Counted from the stretch's first letter, positions 7,026 through 15,770 are shown. The stretch: DNA of 20,836 nucleotides from CAYJAD01 sp964371505 (GCA_964371505.1 CAYJNG010000029.1:1-20836), one strand, 5' to 3'. Notes: a model not told the origin generated them from the letters alone. Program-made: numbers and translations.

Positions 7026-7888
7026 AGGGACACCACCGGATTTTCATAGCCTTGTTGACTGGCCATAAGGTCTAAAAGCACCGTTTTAAAATCATCCACA
7101 TACGTTAGAGGCGCAAATTTTTCGTACTCACGTGCGTCGCATATCTTCATATAGTTTTTACAGCTAGCACAAACACATACTTGGGCTTCTTTAACGGTAT
7201 CTGTTGTAAAATATGTAAGTTTTTCTTGTTTTTGCTCAAGGCAATAGGGACATTGAATACGCGGAACCCTATAAATACCAAGACAGGTGGGGCACGCGTG
7301 CATGCGTTTGCCTTCCTTTTCCTTAAGATAAGAAAGATGCGGCATGGATCCACAATAGGGGCAATGCCCATGCGCCCATATGTCCGTATCATACGTGACG
7401 TCTATTTGCCCGCGGCTATGCGCAAAAAAGGGCATAAAGGTAAAATAAGCTAAGAAATAACACATGAAAGCAAATTCAGAGCTTATTTCTGCTTGTTCTT
7501 GATAAAAACTTTCTTGCTCTTCAAGATAGGCTTGTAAAAGCTTTTTAGCAAATTTCTTCTCTTTATTTAAATACTTGGCTACTTTTTGTATATTTTCCAC
7601 AAAATGAGTTTTTTGCAAATGAGGAGAAAACTCCATGCCCACAAGCTGCTGTAAACGCTCTTCAGCTTTAGAAAGCTTAGCATAAGGGAATAAAGCCTCA
7701 CGCGTAACAATACTCTTACCACTTGCATGCTGCAAAGCGTCAAAAGTATATGAAATTTTCTTGCGTAAGGGAGGAAAAGGTAAAGAAAGCATGCTCTCTA
7801 AAAAAGCAATAACTTCCTCAGGTAAAGATTTGTTTTTATATAAAATCTTAATTTTATTAATGTAATCGCTATTTATACTTTGGTTCAT
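7013..7888 (-). CDS. fdhE: FdhE-type formate dehydrogenase maturation protein
   Basis: FdhE is a cytoplasmic rubredoxin-like metal-binding protein needed to assemble TAT-exported formate dehydrogenases, probably by interacting with the catalytic subunit before export. This 291-residue protein has a helical N-terminal half and a C-terminal half with four CxxC pairs: C176/C179 (CPYCG), C199/C202, C213/C216 (CPYC) and C240/C243. These are the family's metal sites. I place the start at ATG 7888 (MNQSIN), which has AGG 6 nt upstream, rather than at TTG 7894. It is first in the fdhE-fdhD pair and divergent from fdhA across about 290 bp, so the intergenic region probably coordinates enzyme and maturation factors. 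Confidence 0.88.
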   Translation of the reverse strand: MNQSINSDYINKIKILYKNKSLPEEVIAFLESMLSLPFPPLRKKISYTFDALQHASGKSIVTREALFPYAKLSKAEERLQQLVGMEFSPHLQKTHFVENIQKVAKYLNKEKKFAKKLLQAYLEEQESFYQEQAEISSEFAFMCYFLAYFTFMPFFAHSRGQIDVTYDTDIWAHGHCPYCGSMPHLSYLKEKEGKRMHACPTCLGIYRVPRIQCPYCLEQKQEKLTYFTTDTVKEAQVCVCASCKNYMKICDAREYEKFAPLTYVDDFKTVLLDLMASQQGYENPVVSLWLS

Positions 7889-8180
7889 AATCAACCTATA
7901 GGTAGAAGGTGAATGTATAGCGTCTCACTAGCGTAAAATAGGTTTTTTGACAATATTTTTTATAAAATTTAAAGAATTGTGCCTTTTAGTACAAGCATAA
8001 TTGACAAAACAGTGAAAAAATGTTCTTTAAGTCGTAAGTTTTCATGCGGGTGATTAGGCAAACTGTGCATTTTCAAAATGTGCAGTTTTTATGCACTTTA
8101 TTTGAGATTTGCACAGGCCTCATGAAAACCTACATTAGGCTCATTTACGATGAGCATAACTATAATATAAGGAAAAGCTT
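7889..8180. promoter_or_regulatory. divergent fdhE / fdhA control region
   Basis: This 292-bp AT-rich region has no gene. It contains TTGACA at 7947-7952 (a possible + strand -35, with only a weak -10) and a 27-bp interrupted palindrome at 8061-8087. A small GCTCAT/ATGAGC hairpin lies at 8139-8155. The fdhA ribosome site AAGGAA is at 8169-8174. I cannot place a convincing start site for either direction, nor do I see a clear sigma54 -24/-12 promoter. Confidence 0.5.
8061..8087. promoter_or_regulatory. 27-bp interrupted palindrome upstream of fdhA
   Basis: The arms are AACTG (8061-8065) / CAGTT (8083-8087) and ATTTT (8069-8073) / AAAAT (8075-8079), symmetric about the C at 8074. They are separated by non-matching triplets. 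A related TGTGCA word recurs (8064-8069 and 8080-8085), with TGCAC and TTGCACA further downstream. The symmetry suggests binding by a dimeric regulator about 95-120 bp before the fdhA start. An RNA hairpin is also possible. Confidence 0.4.
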
Positions 8181-11100
8181 ATGAGTATTACAAGACGTAG
8201 CTTTTTAAAAGTTGGGGCTGCCCTTGCCGCTGTAGGCGTGGCCGGTTTTGACTATGTAAAACCCTTAGTAGCCCAAGCTAAAGAAGCTAAGCTGCAATGG
8301 ACAAAAGTTACTACTTCTGTGTGCTGTTTTTGCGCCGTGGGCTGTGGCCTTTTGGTACACACCGGCGATAAAGCTAAAGGCAATGCCACAGATAGAACTA
8401 TCAATATAGAAGGTGATCCGGACCATCCTATCAACCAAGGTTCCTTGTGTGCCAAGGGCGCTGCTTCCATTCAGGTAACAGAAAACGAAGCTCGCCCCAA
8501 ATCCCCGCTCTACCGCGCTCCCAACTCCAAAGAGTGGAAGGAAGTGAGCTGGGAATGGACCATCGAACAAATTGCTCAACGTGTTAAGAAAACACGCGAT
8601 GCTACTTTTACAGCTAAAAATGATAAGGGCCAAGTGGTTAACCGTACCCTTGGTATGGCCTCCTTTGGCTCTGCTGCCTTAGACAACGAAGAATGCTGGG
8701 CCCTGCAGGCCTTCATGCGTTCGCTTGGTCTCGTCTATATCGAGCACCAAGCCCGTCTCTGACACAGCTCCACTGTAGCGGCTCTGGCAGAGTCGTTTGG
8801 ACGCGGTTGTATGACCAACCACTGGGCTGACCTTGAAAATGCCGATTGCATTCTCATCATGGGTTCCAACGCAGCGGAAAACCACCCCATTTCTTTTAAA
8901 TGGGTTATGAAAGCACAAAAGAAAGGCGCGCAAGTTGTTCACGTGGACCCGCGCTTTACCCGTACCTCCTCCAAGTGTGATAGACATATCCCCCTTCGTT
9001 CCGGTACCGACATCGCCTTCCTTGGCGGTCTTATTAAGTACATCTTAGAAAATAAGTTGTACTTCAATGATTATGTGCTTAACTACACCAATGCATCTTT
9101 CCTCGTAAGCGAAGAATACTCTTGCGATGAAGGCGTTTTCGCCGGTTTTGACCCCAAAACCAGAAGCTATGACCGTTCTAAGTGGGCTTTCCAAGAAGAT
9201 GATAAAAAAGTGCCTTTACGTGACGACACCTTGAAAAATCCTCAATGTGCCATCAATGTATTAAAGAGACACTATGATCGCTATACCTTGGACAAAGTTT
9301 CCAGCATGACTGGCGTTTCTGAAAGTGATTTAAAATACATCTATGACCTGTATGCCAGCACTGGCAAGCCCAACAAAGCAGGCACCATCATGTATGCCAT
9401 GGGTTGGACACAGCACACCTACGGTGTACAAAACATCCGTACCATGTCCATCGTGCAATTATTGCTTGGTAACATTGGTATAGCCGGCGGCGGCGTAAAC
9501 GCCCTGCGCGGTGAGTCCAACGTACAGGGCTCTACTGACCAAGGCATTCTCTCCCACATCTACCCAGGCTACTTACCTGTGGCAAAATCTACCAACACAG
9601 ACTTTGCCGCCTATGTAAAAGCCACCACCCCAGTTTCCAACGACCCCAAAAGCGTGAACTGGTGGCAAAATCGCTCTAAGTATGCCGCAAGCTACATCAA
9701 GAGCGTTTACCAAGAGCAAAGTGTGGAAGATGCCTTCCATTATCTGCCCAAGGCCGACTCCCATGTGAAAATGTCCGATTATTATTGGATGAATATCATC
9801 AGTGAGCTCACCAAGGGTAACATTAAGGGTATGTTTGCTTGGGGCATGAACCCCACTTGCGGCGGCCCTGACGTTAACGTGGCACGTAAAAGCCTTGGCA
9901 ACCTTGACTGGCTCGTCAACGTAAACCTCTATGAAAACGAAACCTCTTCTTTCTGGAAAGGCCCAGACATGAATCCTGAAGACATCAGCACTGAAGTCTT
10001 CTTCTTGCCTTGCGCCGCCTTCAACGAAAAAGAAGGTTCCATTTCTAATTCCGGTCGCTGGATGCAATGGCGTTACGCTGGGCCCAAGCCAAGAACTGGC
10101 ACACAGCCTGACGGCGAAATGGTATACTGGCTGGCTGAAGAGCTGCAAAAACTCTACAAGAAAGACGGCGGCGCCTATCCTGAGCCCATCGTAAACCTTT
10201 CCATCGACAAGTGGGCAGAAAACCACCTTTTCTCCCCACAAAAGGTAGCCAAGCTCATGAATGGTTACTTCTTAAAAGATGTGAAGATTGGCGATAAAGT
10301 CTACAAAGCCGGTACTCAAGTGCCTAACTTTGTGGCTCTACAAAACGATGGCTCCACCGTAAGCGGTAACTGGCTCCATGCCGGCTCTTGGCCAGAAGCA
10401 GGTAACCTCATGGCCCGCCGTGATGCCTCGCAAACAGAAATGCAAGCCAAGATTAACCTCTACCCCAACTGGTCCTTCGCTTGGCCTGTAAACAGACGTA
10501 TTGTGTATAACCGCGCTTCTGTGGACGCCAAGGGCGTACCTTACAACAAAGACAAAGCCGTAGTGGCTTGGAAAGACGGTAAATGGGTTGGCGACGTCAT
10601 CGACGGCGGCGGCGCACCCGGCACCAAGCATCCCTTCATCATGACCAAGAACGGTGTAGGTACCCTCTTTGGTCAAGGTCTTGTGGATGGTCCTTTGCCA
10701 GAATACTACGAACCCATGGAAAGCCCCATCAAAAAGCACGTGTTCTCTAAGCAATTTAACAACCCCGTGGCCTATATTACCCCCGGCGTTAAATTATCGA
10801 AAGACAACGAAGCTTTCCCCTTTGTGGGCACCACCTACCGCGTCACCGAGCATTGGCAAACAGGTCTTATGACCCGCCGCATGTCTTGGCTCGTGGAATG
10901 CGAACCCCAACTCTTTGCTGAAATCAGCACAGAATTGGCACAGCTTAAAGGTATTGCCAATGGCGATAAGGTTAAAGTTTCCTCCATTCGCGGTGAAGTT
11001 ACAGCCGTTGCCATTGTAACCGAAAGAATTAAGCCCTTTAATATTGAAGGTAAGCCTGTACATATGGTGGGCTTCCCTTGGCACTTTGGTTGGCTTAATC

Positions 11101-11210
11101 CTAAAGATGGCGGCGACTCTGCCAACCTACTCACCCCTGCTGTGGGTGACCCCAACGTTGGTATCCCCGAAAGTAAAGCCTTTATGGTAAATATTGAGAA
11201 GGTGGGTTAA
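8181..11210 (+). CDS. fdhA: TAT-exported selenocysteine formate dehydrogenase, catalytic subunit (Sec194)
   Basis: One gene of 1009 residues that looks like two ORFs because of the in-frame TGA at 8760-8762. Reading through gives IEHQARL-U-HSSTVAALAESFGRG, the canonical Sec site of FdnG/FdhA enzymes, where Sec is a ligand of Mo or W. The N-terminus carries a TAT signal (RRSFLK at 5-10, hydrophobic to about 22). The [4Fe-4S] motif is C48, C51, C55 and C90. Later come the bis-MGD domains, including GSNAAENHPI and YAMGWTQHT, and the C-terminal pterin domain (TEHWQTG, HMVGFPWHFGW). It catalyses reversible formate oxidation to CO2 in the periplasm. Start: AAGGAA before ATG 8181. fdhB follows after 1 nt. 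The gene is visibly richer in C-ending codons (AAC, TAC, TTC, ACC) than its neighbours, a sign of high expression. Confidence 0.96.
8760..8794 (+). promoter_or_regulatory. Sec codon and bacterial SECIS of fdhA
   Basis: TGA at 8760-8762 is followed, after a 17-nt gap, by a 6-bp stem GGCTCT (8780-8785) / AGAGTC (8789-8794). One G-U pair is included and the loop is GGC (8786-8788). Spacing and G-rich apical loop match the SelB-binding SECIS placed just after the UGA in bacterial fdh genes. The protein context around the codon leaves little doubt that it is decoded as Sec. Confidence 0.8.
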
Positions 11211-11211
11211 T

Positions 11212-11916
11212 ATGAAAGCGTTCTTTGTTGACTTAACACTGTGCACGGCATGCCGCGGCTGCCAAGTGGCTTGTAAGCAATGGAAAAACTTACCTGCAGA
11301 ACACACCTCCAACTGGGGTTCACACCAAAACCCTAAAGATCTTACGGGAAATACCTTAAAGCTCGTACGTTTTAAAGAAATCCCCAAAGATGAAAAAGTA
11401 GATTGGGTTTTCTTCCCCGAACAATGCCGCCACTGCATCGATCCCCCATGTTACTATGCGGCGGAAGATGTGGAAGGGGCAGCCTTTATTGACGAAACCA
11501 CAGGTGCTGTGGTCTTTACAGATGCCACCAAGGATGCAGATTACACCACCATACGTGACAACTGCCCTTACGACATTCCCCGCCAAAGGGAAGATAACGT
11601 GGTAACCAAGTGCGACATGTGCAACGACCGCGTATTAGATGGCAAATTGCCTTCCTGCGTGCTCACCTGCCCCACAGGTGCCATGACCTTTGGTAATGAA
11701 GAAGAAATAAAGAAAATGGCAGAAGCTCGCCTTGAACAAGTGAAAGGGAAATATCCCCAAGCTGAACTTGGCGACATAGATTCTGTTCGTGTGATTTACC
11801 TCTTCCCCTATGCGCCCACCGAAATATTCGAAAAGGCCGTGGCAGAAGTAAGCCCCACAAACACCATGACACGTCGTAATCTTTTCGGCATGTTTGGTAA
11901 AAAGAAGCTTGCATAA
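11212..11916 (+). CDS. fdhB: formate dehydrogenase iron-sulfur (beta) subunit
   Basis: A 234-residue electron-transfer subunit with twelve cluster cysteines, consistent with three [4Fe-4S] clusters: C11/14/17/21, C72/75/80, C118, C134/137 and C149/153. This differs from DmsB and FdnH, which have sixteen. The protein ends in MTRRNLFGMFGKKKLA without a transmembrane helix, and no gamma-subunit gene follows. That fits the soluble periplasmic FdhAB type of sulfate reducers, which hands electrons to a tetrahaem cytochrome c3; that partner is not in this window. The start is ATG 11212, with AAGG at 11199-11202, rather than an upstream in-frame TTG. It sits 1 nt after fdhA, so the two are co-translated, and it would be exported with the TAT signal of FdhA. 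Confidence 0.93.
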   Translation: MKAFFVDLTLCTACRGCQVACKQWKNLPAEHTSNWGSHQNPKDLTGNTLKLVRFKEIPKDEKVDWVFFPEQCRHCIDPPCYYAAEDVEGAAFIDETTGAVVFTDATKDADYTTIRDNCPYDIPRQREDNVVTKCDMCNDRVLDGKLPSCVLTCPTGAMTFGNEEEIKKMAEARLEQVKGKYPQAELGDIDSVRVIYLFPYAPTEIFEKAVAEVSPTNTMTRRNLFGMFGKKKLA

Positions 11917-11935
11917 ATAAGTTGGGGATTTTTCT

Positions 11936-11972
11936 GGGGGGAGAAACTTTTTTGAAAAAAGGCTCTCTCCTC
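11936..11972 (+). terminator. long hairpin after fdhB (possible first terminator or stabiliser)
   Basis: A seven-pair inner stem (CTTTTTT/AAAAAAG, 11947-11961) has a single-base loop as written. A 2x2 internal loop separates it from an outer nine-pair arm, 11936-11944 with 11964-11972, including G-U pairs. It begins 20 nt past the fdhB stop. No U-run follows, but G-rich hairpins of this kind are common at operon ends in Desulfovibrio-type genomes (from memory, not checked). Confidence 0.5.
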
Positions 11973-12002
11973 AGGCTCCCCTCTTCCAAAACCGTTTTAT
12001 GG

Positions 12003-12047
12003 CGGCTAAGATGTTTTTTTGTACGAACATCTTAGCCGTATTTTTTT
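12003..12047 (+). terminator. intrinsic terminator of fdhAB
   Basis: A perfect 13-bp stem (12003-12015 and 12026-12038) has a 10-nt loop and is followed by TA and a T7 run. It is the clear intrinsic end of the fdhA-fdhB transcript. Confidence 0.9.
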
Positions 12048-12058
12048 ATGATAATCAA

Positions 12059-12094
12059 AAAAAGAGTGCCCAAATACCATCAGACACTCTTTTT
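12059..12094 (-). terminator. terminator of the moeA operon
   Basis: AAAAAGAGTG (12059-12068) pairs with CACTCTTTTT (12085-12094) around a 16-nt loop. On the minus strand it lies 20 nt past the moeA-PBP stop and runs into a U-rich tail. Together with the fdhAB terminator it separates two convergent operons. Confidence 0.75.
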
Positions 12095-12113
12095 AAAACA
12101 CTTTATTAAAAAC

Positions 12114-14021
12114 TTACAAAGTATATATTCTTCCTGGCTCTTTCACAATATAACCACCAAGAGCCAAAAGCTTTTCCCTAAAAGCAGGGCTTTTTACAAT
12201 TTCTAAAACCTTTTGCACCATGGGTGTTTCCAAAGCATAATCCGGCACAATAAAGTCATACTGCTCCACACACACAGGGATAAAATCTAAGTTAAACATC
12301 TTAGCTGCAGCATAAATCCCCATGCCCACATCGGCAGAACCTAAAGCAATCTGCGCCGCCACAGAAGTATGCGTAAATTCTTCACGCGCATAACCATAGA
12401 TTTGCTCCCCGTCTAAACCAGCTTGCTTTAAGCTATAGTCCAAAAGAATACGCGTACCGGAACCTTTTTGCCTGTTCACAAAGCGCATTCCATCTGCATA
12501 CAAATCTTCGATGGTTTTAATATTTTTAGGATTTCCCTTAGCCACCATAAACCCTTGTTGTCTTCCGGTGACTTCTATAAGCGACACACCACCTTGCGGG
12601 AAATATTTTTTCACATAAGATATATTGTACGTGCCGTCTTGTTCATCCAATAAGTGAATACCACCTAAATGCGCTTCACGGCGCTTCACAGCCATAATCC
12701 CCCCCATGGAACCGGCATGGGAAGAAATCATGTGTAAGTCTTCATCTTGTACGTGTAGCATGTCACTGAGCTCATCAAGAAGCGGGTCATGGCTGCCAAT
12801 GGCCACAAGAGAGTTTTTAATTTTACTAAGAGGTTGTAATAAGCGCACAGAAACGGCTTCTCCTGCCGCATAGCCTTCCACACCGCGCGCTATGGTCATA
12901 ATGCCATCGGCTTTCATAAAGGAAGAAACAACCCCACTGCCACGCTGTAAAGGTGTAGCTATATAGCGCCCTTCCACATGCCCCATGCGAACACGCACAA
13001 ACTCTTCATACTTTACACCGGAAACTATGGGTCTTGAAAGGGTAGCTTCTTGGGTAGCGGATGCGGCATAAGGACTCTTGGTAAAGAGCTCCATGAGCGG
13101 CTTTAAAAATTCTTCTATAACAATGATACCGGACACAGGATATCCGGGAACACCTAAAATAACTTGATTATTTTTATGAGCTAAAATAGCAGGTTTACCG
13201 GGCTTAATGGCAATTCCATGATATACGATATCACCTACGGCTTTAATACTTTGTGAGGCATAGTCTTCCCTTCCGGCGGAAGAGCCTGCATTAAGCAATA
13301 CCATATCGCACTCTTCAAGAGCGCTACGTAAAGCATCGGTAATTACATCCAGTTTATCCTTACAAATGGGATAGACCTTTACCTCTGCTCCCCAATCTTT
13401 TAGCATGGCGGAAAATATGGCAGAATTAAACTCCATAATATCACCTGATTGCGGATTAGAAGAAGGAGGTACAATTTCATCCCCTGTGGGGATAATACCC
13501 ACTGTGGGTTTTTTCAGTACGCAAACCTCGAGCACCCCTCCAGCCAACATGGAACCAATGGCGGCGGGGCTTATGGTGGTATAGGAAGGGATAATCATTT
13601 CCCCTTGGCAAATATCTTCACCAATTTGGCGCACATGCTGAAATGGCACAGCTGATTGTAAAATTTTTACCGCGTCATCATCAAGGCGTATGATATCTTC
13701 CACCATAATGACCGCATCATAGGCATCGGGTAATGGGTCGCCGGTGTCGAGCACCATATACTGCTCTTTAGATAAAATTATAGGCGTGGTTTCAGTGGCG
13801 CCAAAAGTATCTTTTGCAAGCACAGCTATACCATCCATGGCACTAGCATTGTAATGCGGCGCACAAATATGCGCGTATACAGGCTCAGCGCTTACTCTAT
13901 GGCAAGCCTCAAGCACAGATATTTTTTCTGGCTTAGCACCAAAATTATGTTCTTTAAGCACCTGTATATAGGTTTCTTTTGCTTCTTGTAAGGGAACATT
14001 GGTAAGATATTGAAAGGACAT
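12114..14021 (-). CDS. MoeA domain fused to a periplasmic-binding-protein-like domain
   Basis: This 635-residue protein has two parts. Residues 1 to about 405 are a MoeA-type molybdopterin molybdenumtransferase: ASAMDGIAV (63-71), VIMVED, IPTGDEIV, LNAGSSAGREDY and GVPGYPVSG. The remaining ~230 residues form a PBP_like/LysR-effector-type ligand domain: GSHDPLLDELSDML, SSHAGSMGGIMAVKRREAH, RQKGSGTRILLDY, and GSADVGMGIYAAAK. The second domain is widely found with Mo-cofactor genes and could sense or bring molybdate or tungstate, but its ligand is not proven. There is no signal peptide, so it is cytoplasmic. It starts 8 nt after moeA, and its AGGAG site overlaps that gene's stop, indicating coupled translation. 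Probably the metal-insertion partner of the enzymes in this window. Confidence 0.88.
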   Translation of the reverse strand: MSFQYLTNVPLQEAKETYIQVLKEHNFGAKPEKISVLEACHRVSAEPVYAHICAPHYNASAMDGIAVLAKDTFGATETTPIILSKEQYMVLDTGDPLPDAYDAVIMVEDIIRLDDDAVKILQSAVPFQHVRQIGEDICQGEMIIPSYTTISPAAIGSMLAGGVLEVCVLKKPTVGIIPTGDEIVPPSSNPQSGDIMEFNSAIFSAMLKDWGAEVKVYPICKDKLDVITDALRSALEECDMVLLNAGSSAGREDYASQSIKAVGDIVYHGIAIKPGKPAILAHKNNQVILGVPGYPVSGIIVIEEFLKPLMELFTKSPYAASATQEATLSRPIVSGVKYEEFVRVRMGHVEGRYIATPLQRGSGVVSSFMKADGIMTIARGVEGYAAGEAVSVRLLQPLSKIKNSLVAIGSHDPLLDELSDMLHVQDEDLHMISSHAGSMGGIMAVKRREAHLGGIHLLDEQDGTYNISYVKKYFPQGGVSLIEVTGRQQGFMVAKGNPKNIKTIEDLYADGMRFVNRQKGSGTRILLDYSLKQAGLDGEQIYGYAREEFTHTSVAAQIALGSADVGMGIYAAAKMFNLDFIPVCVEQYDFIVPDYALETPMVQKVLEIVKSPAFREKLLALGGYIVKEPGRIYTL

Positions 14022-14029
14022 AATTACTC

Positions 14030-15253
14030 CTAAAAAAGATGAACGGTGACGGAAGTATTTTTTGCAAAGCCTTCACACTCTTGGGGAATGATGAAATAAC
14101 CTTGCGCTCCTGTTAAGGTAGTAATAAGACCGGATTTATTACGTATAGGCTGAGCAATAGCATGCCCATTTTCTTCTACTAAAGTTACAGGAACAAATTG
14201 CGTGCGCCCATGATTGGCTTCCACAGATTCGCTTAAAAGGGCTTGTGTATGCGCTGTATGAAATTTTCTTCCCGTAAGGCGCTCTAAAAGATGGTAAACA
14301 AGGCTTAGCGTTACAAAAAAAACAGCCACAGGATGCCCCGGTAAACCAAAAACAGGTTTGTCATTAATGCGCCCAAAAATAGTGGGTTTACCAGGTTTTA
14401 AGGCCACACCGTGAAAGAAAACCTCCCCTTGAGAGGCTATAACTTCACTGGTAACGTCCTTTACTCCCACGCTACTACCACCAGAAATAAGCACCACATC
14501 ACATTCCGCGCTGGCTTTAGCCACGGCAGCTTGTAAAAGCTCTTCTTTATCCCTTATGATACCGTAGGTAATAAAGTCTTCACCAAATTGTGCCACCAAG
14601 GACGCCAATAAGCTTGTATTTACTGTGCGTACTTGAGCATTGTTAGGCTTTTCATCAATATTAACCAATTCATCGCCCGTGGTAATTATGCCCACACGAA
14701 TTTTTTTGCGCACGCTAAGCTCACCTATGCCAAGGGCTGCCAAAGCGCCTATATCCTTCGGGCTAATACACGTGCCTGCTTTTAACAATAATTTACCGGG
14801 GTAAACATCGTCCCCCTTAAAAACAAGGTGCTGTTGCGGGGCAACGGCTTTAAGAATACCTACGGTGCCATCGCCATAATCTTCAGTATACTCCACCATT
14901 TGTACAGCGTCTGCCCCTTCTGGCAGCGCGCCGCCCGTGGCAATGCCGGCACAAGAACCTGCAGCTAGCGTAAATTGCGGTTCTTCTCCCATAAGAATAT
15001 GCGCCTGCACAGGAAGCATGGCGGGTATGCTGTCACTGGAGCCAAAGGTATCGGCTGCGCGTACAGCATAGCCATCTACACTTGAGCGATGAAAAGAAGG
15101 TACGTATTCATGGGCATAAATATCTTGTGCCAGAAGGCGCCCTTTTGCATCTAAAAGACTCACATTTTCATAATCTTTTGTTTCTTGTTGAAGCAGGGAA
15201 AAATTTTCTTCGATACTGCGAAAGGCTTCTTCCATGGATTTAAGAATAAACAT
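14030..15253 (-). CDS. moeA: molybdopterin molybdenumtransferase MoeA
   Basis: MoeA inserts Mo (or W) into adenylylated molybdopterin to make active cofactor. The 407-residue length and motifs are standard: SSVDGYAVRAADTFG (57-71), GSCAGIATGGALPEGAD, GDDVYPGKLL, GIITTGDELV, ISGGSSVGVKD and GLPGHPVAVF, ending in the beta-barrel domain IV. The start at 15253 has AAGGAA 6 nt upstream. It leads a two-gene minus-strand operon with the MoeA-PBP fusion. Two MoeA proteins in one genome are often read as one for molybdenum and one for tungsten. That is an inference here, but it fits a W- or Mo-dependent formate dehydrogenase next door. Confidence 0.93.
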   Translation of the reverse strand: MFILKSMEEAFRSIEENFSLLQQETKDYENVSLLDAKGRLLAQDIYAHEYVPSFHRSSVDGYAVRAADTFGSSDSIPAMLPVQAHILMGEEPQFTLAAGSCAGIATGGALPEGADAVQMVEYTEDYGDGTVGILKAVAPQQHLVFKGDDVYPGKLLLKAGTCISPKDIGALAALGIGELSVRKKIRVGIITTGDELVNIDEKPNNAQVRTVNTSLLASLVAQFGEDFITYGIIRDKEELLQAAVAKASAECDVVLISGGSSVGVKDVTSEVIASQGEVFFHGVALKPGKPTIFGRINDKPVFGLPGHPVAVFFVTLSLVYHLLERLTGRKFHTAHTQALLSESVEANHGRTQFVPVTLVEENGHAIAQPIRNKSGLITTLTGAQGYFIIPQECEGFAKNTSVTVHLF

Positions 15254-15302
15254 AAATATTCCTTATATATTAATAGCTAAAAATCACTGCCTATCTTTTT
15301 TA

Positions 15303-15330
15303 GAAATAACTCTTTCCATCTAAATGGCAA
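15303..15330 (-). promoter_or_regulatory. candidate promoter of the moeA operon
   Basis: On the minus strand TTGCCA (15330-15325) is followed by a 16-nt spacer and TATTTC (15308-15303), about 50 nt before the moeA start. The match is moderate and the region is AT-rich, so chance is possible. Confidence 0.3.
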
Positions 15331-15395
15331 GCTCTTTTACGGCAGAAATACGTTTTTAGCAAAGGAATTATACGGCAAAATACCTTATAAAAATC

Positions 15396-15770
15396 CTATT
15401 TTTTTTGGCAAAACTCTATCTTTTCTTGCCCTGCGCCTTGTATAAAGAAAAAGTATACTCCGTTCTCAAACAAAAAGTCGATATACCCAACGTCCGTAAG
15501 CAGCATATGAGGGTGATGCTCTTTAAAATAAGCAAAATCAGCCTGTATATCTTGAGAAACATAGGCAATATGATCCATACGTGATGCTTGTAATGAAGCA
15601 TTTTCCATAAGTTCATATACCGTGTTTCCATTGGTTATAAATACAAATTCCATGGGGCCATTTTTATATCTTGCTTGCAAAGAAAATCCTAAAACACGGG
15701 TATAAAAAGTGACGGATTCTTCCAAATTAGGCACAGTGATGTTTATATGGTCTACTTGATAGTTTTTCAT
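15396..15770 (-). CDS. VOC / glyoxalase-fold small protein
   Basis: A 124-residue single-domain vicinal-oxygen-chelate protein. It opens with YQVDHINITVPNLEESVTFY, the standard first beta-alpha unit, and has the expected metal ligand candidates: His8 (VDHI), a Glu in VYELME, His67 (MDHIAYV) and the Glu in EKIEF near the C-terminus. Members include glyoxalase I, fosfomycin-resistance enzymes, dioxygenases and many unassigned proteins; nothing here decides among them. An AAGGAG site lies 8 nt before ATG 15770. It has its own promoter-like site and a palindrome over the -35, so it is probably monocistronic and regulated. Confidence 0.8.
   Translation of the reverse strand: MKNYQVDHINITVPNLEESVTFYTRVLGFSLQARYKNGPMEFVFITNGNTVYELMENASLQASRMDHIAYVSQDIQADFAYFKEHHPHMLLTDVGYIDFLFENGVYFFFIQGAGQEKIEFCQKK

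Noticed and set aside
8055..8070. Sigma54 promoter (GG/GC pair) upstream of fdhA
   Set aside because: The GG and GC are separated by 8 nt instead of the required 10, and the flanking consensus is poor.
8041..8160. Molybdenum/tungsten cofactor riboswitch before fdhA
   Set aside because: I could not assemble the multi-helix Moco RNA architecture from the repeats seen. The simple palindrome explains them better.
8760..8762. Frameshift or nonsense mutation splitting fdhA into a pseudogene
   Set aside because: The TGA falls exactly at the conserved Sec position, the frame is unchanged on both sides, and a SECIS-like hairpin follows.
9573..10241. 222-residue minus-strand ORF within fdhA
   Set aside because: It is a shadow of the C-ending codon bias in fdhA; the sense frame has continuous FdhA homology.
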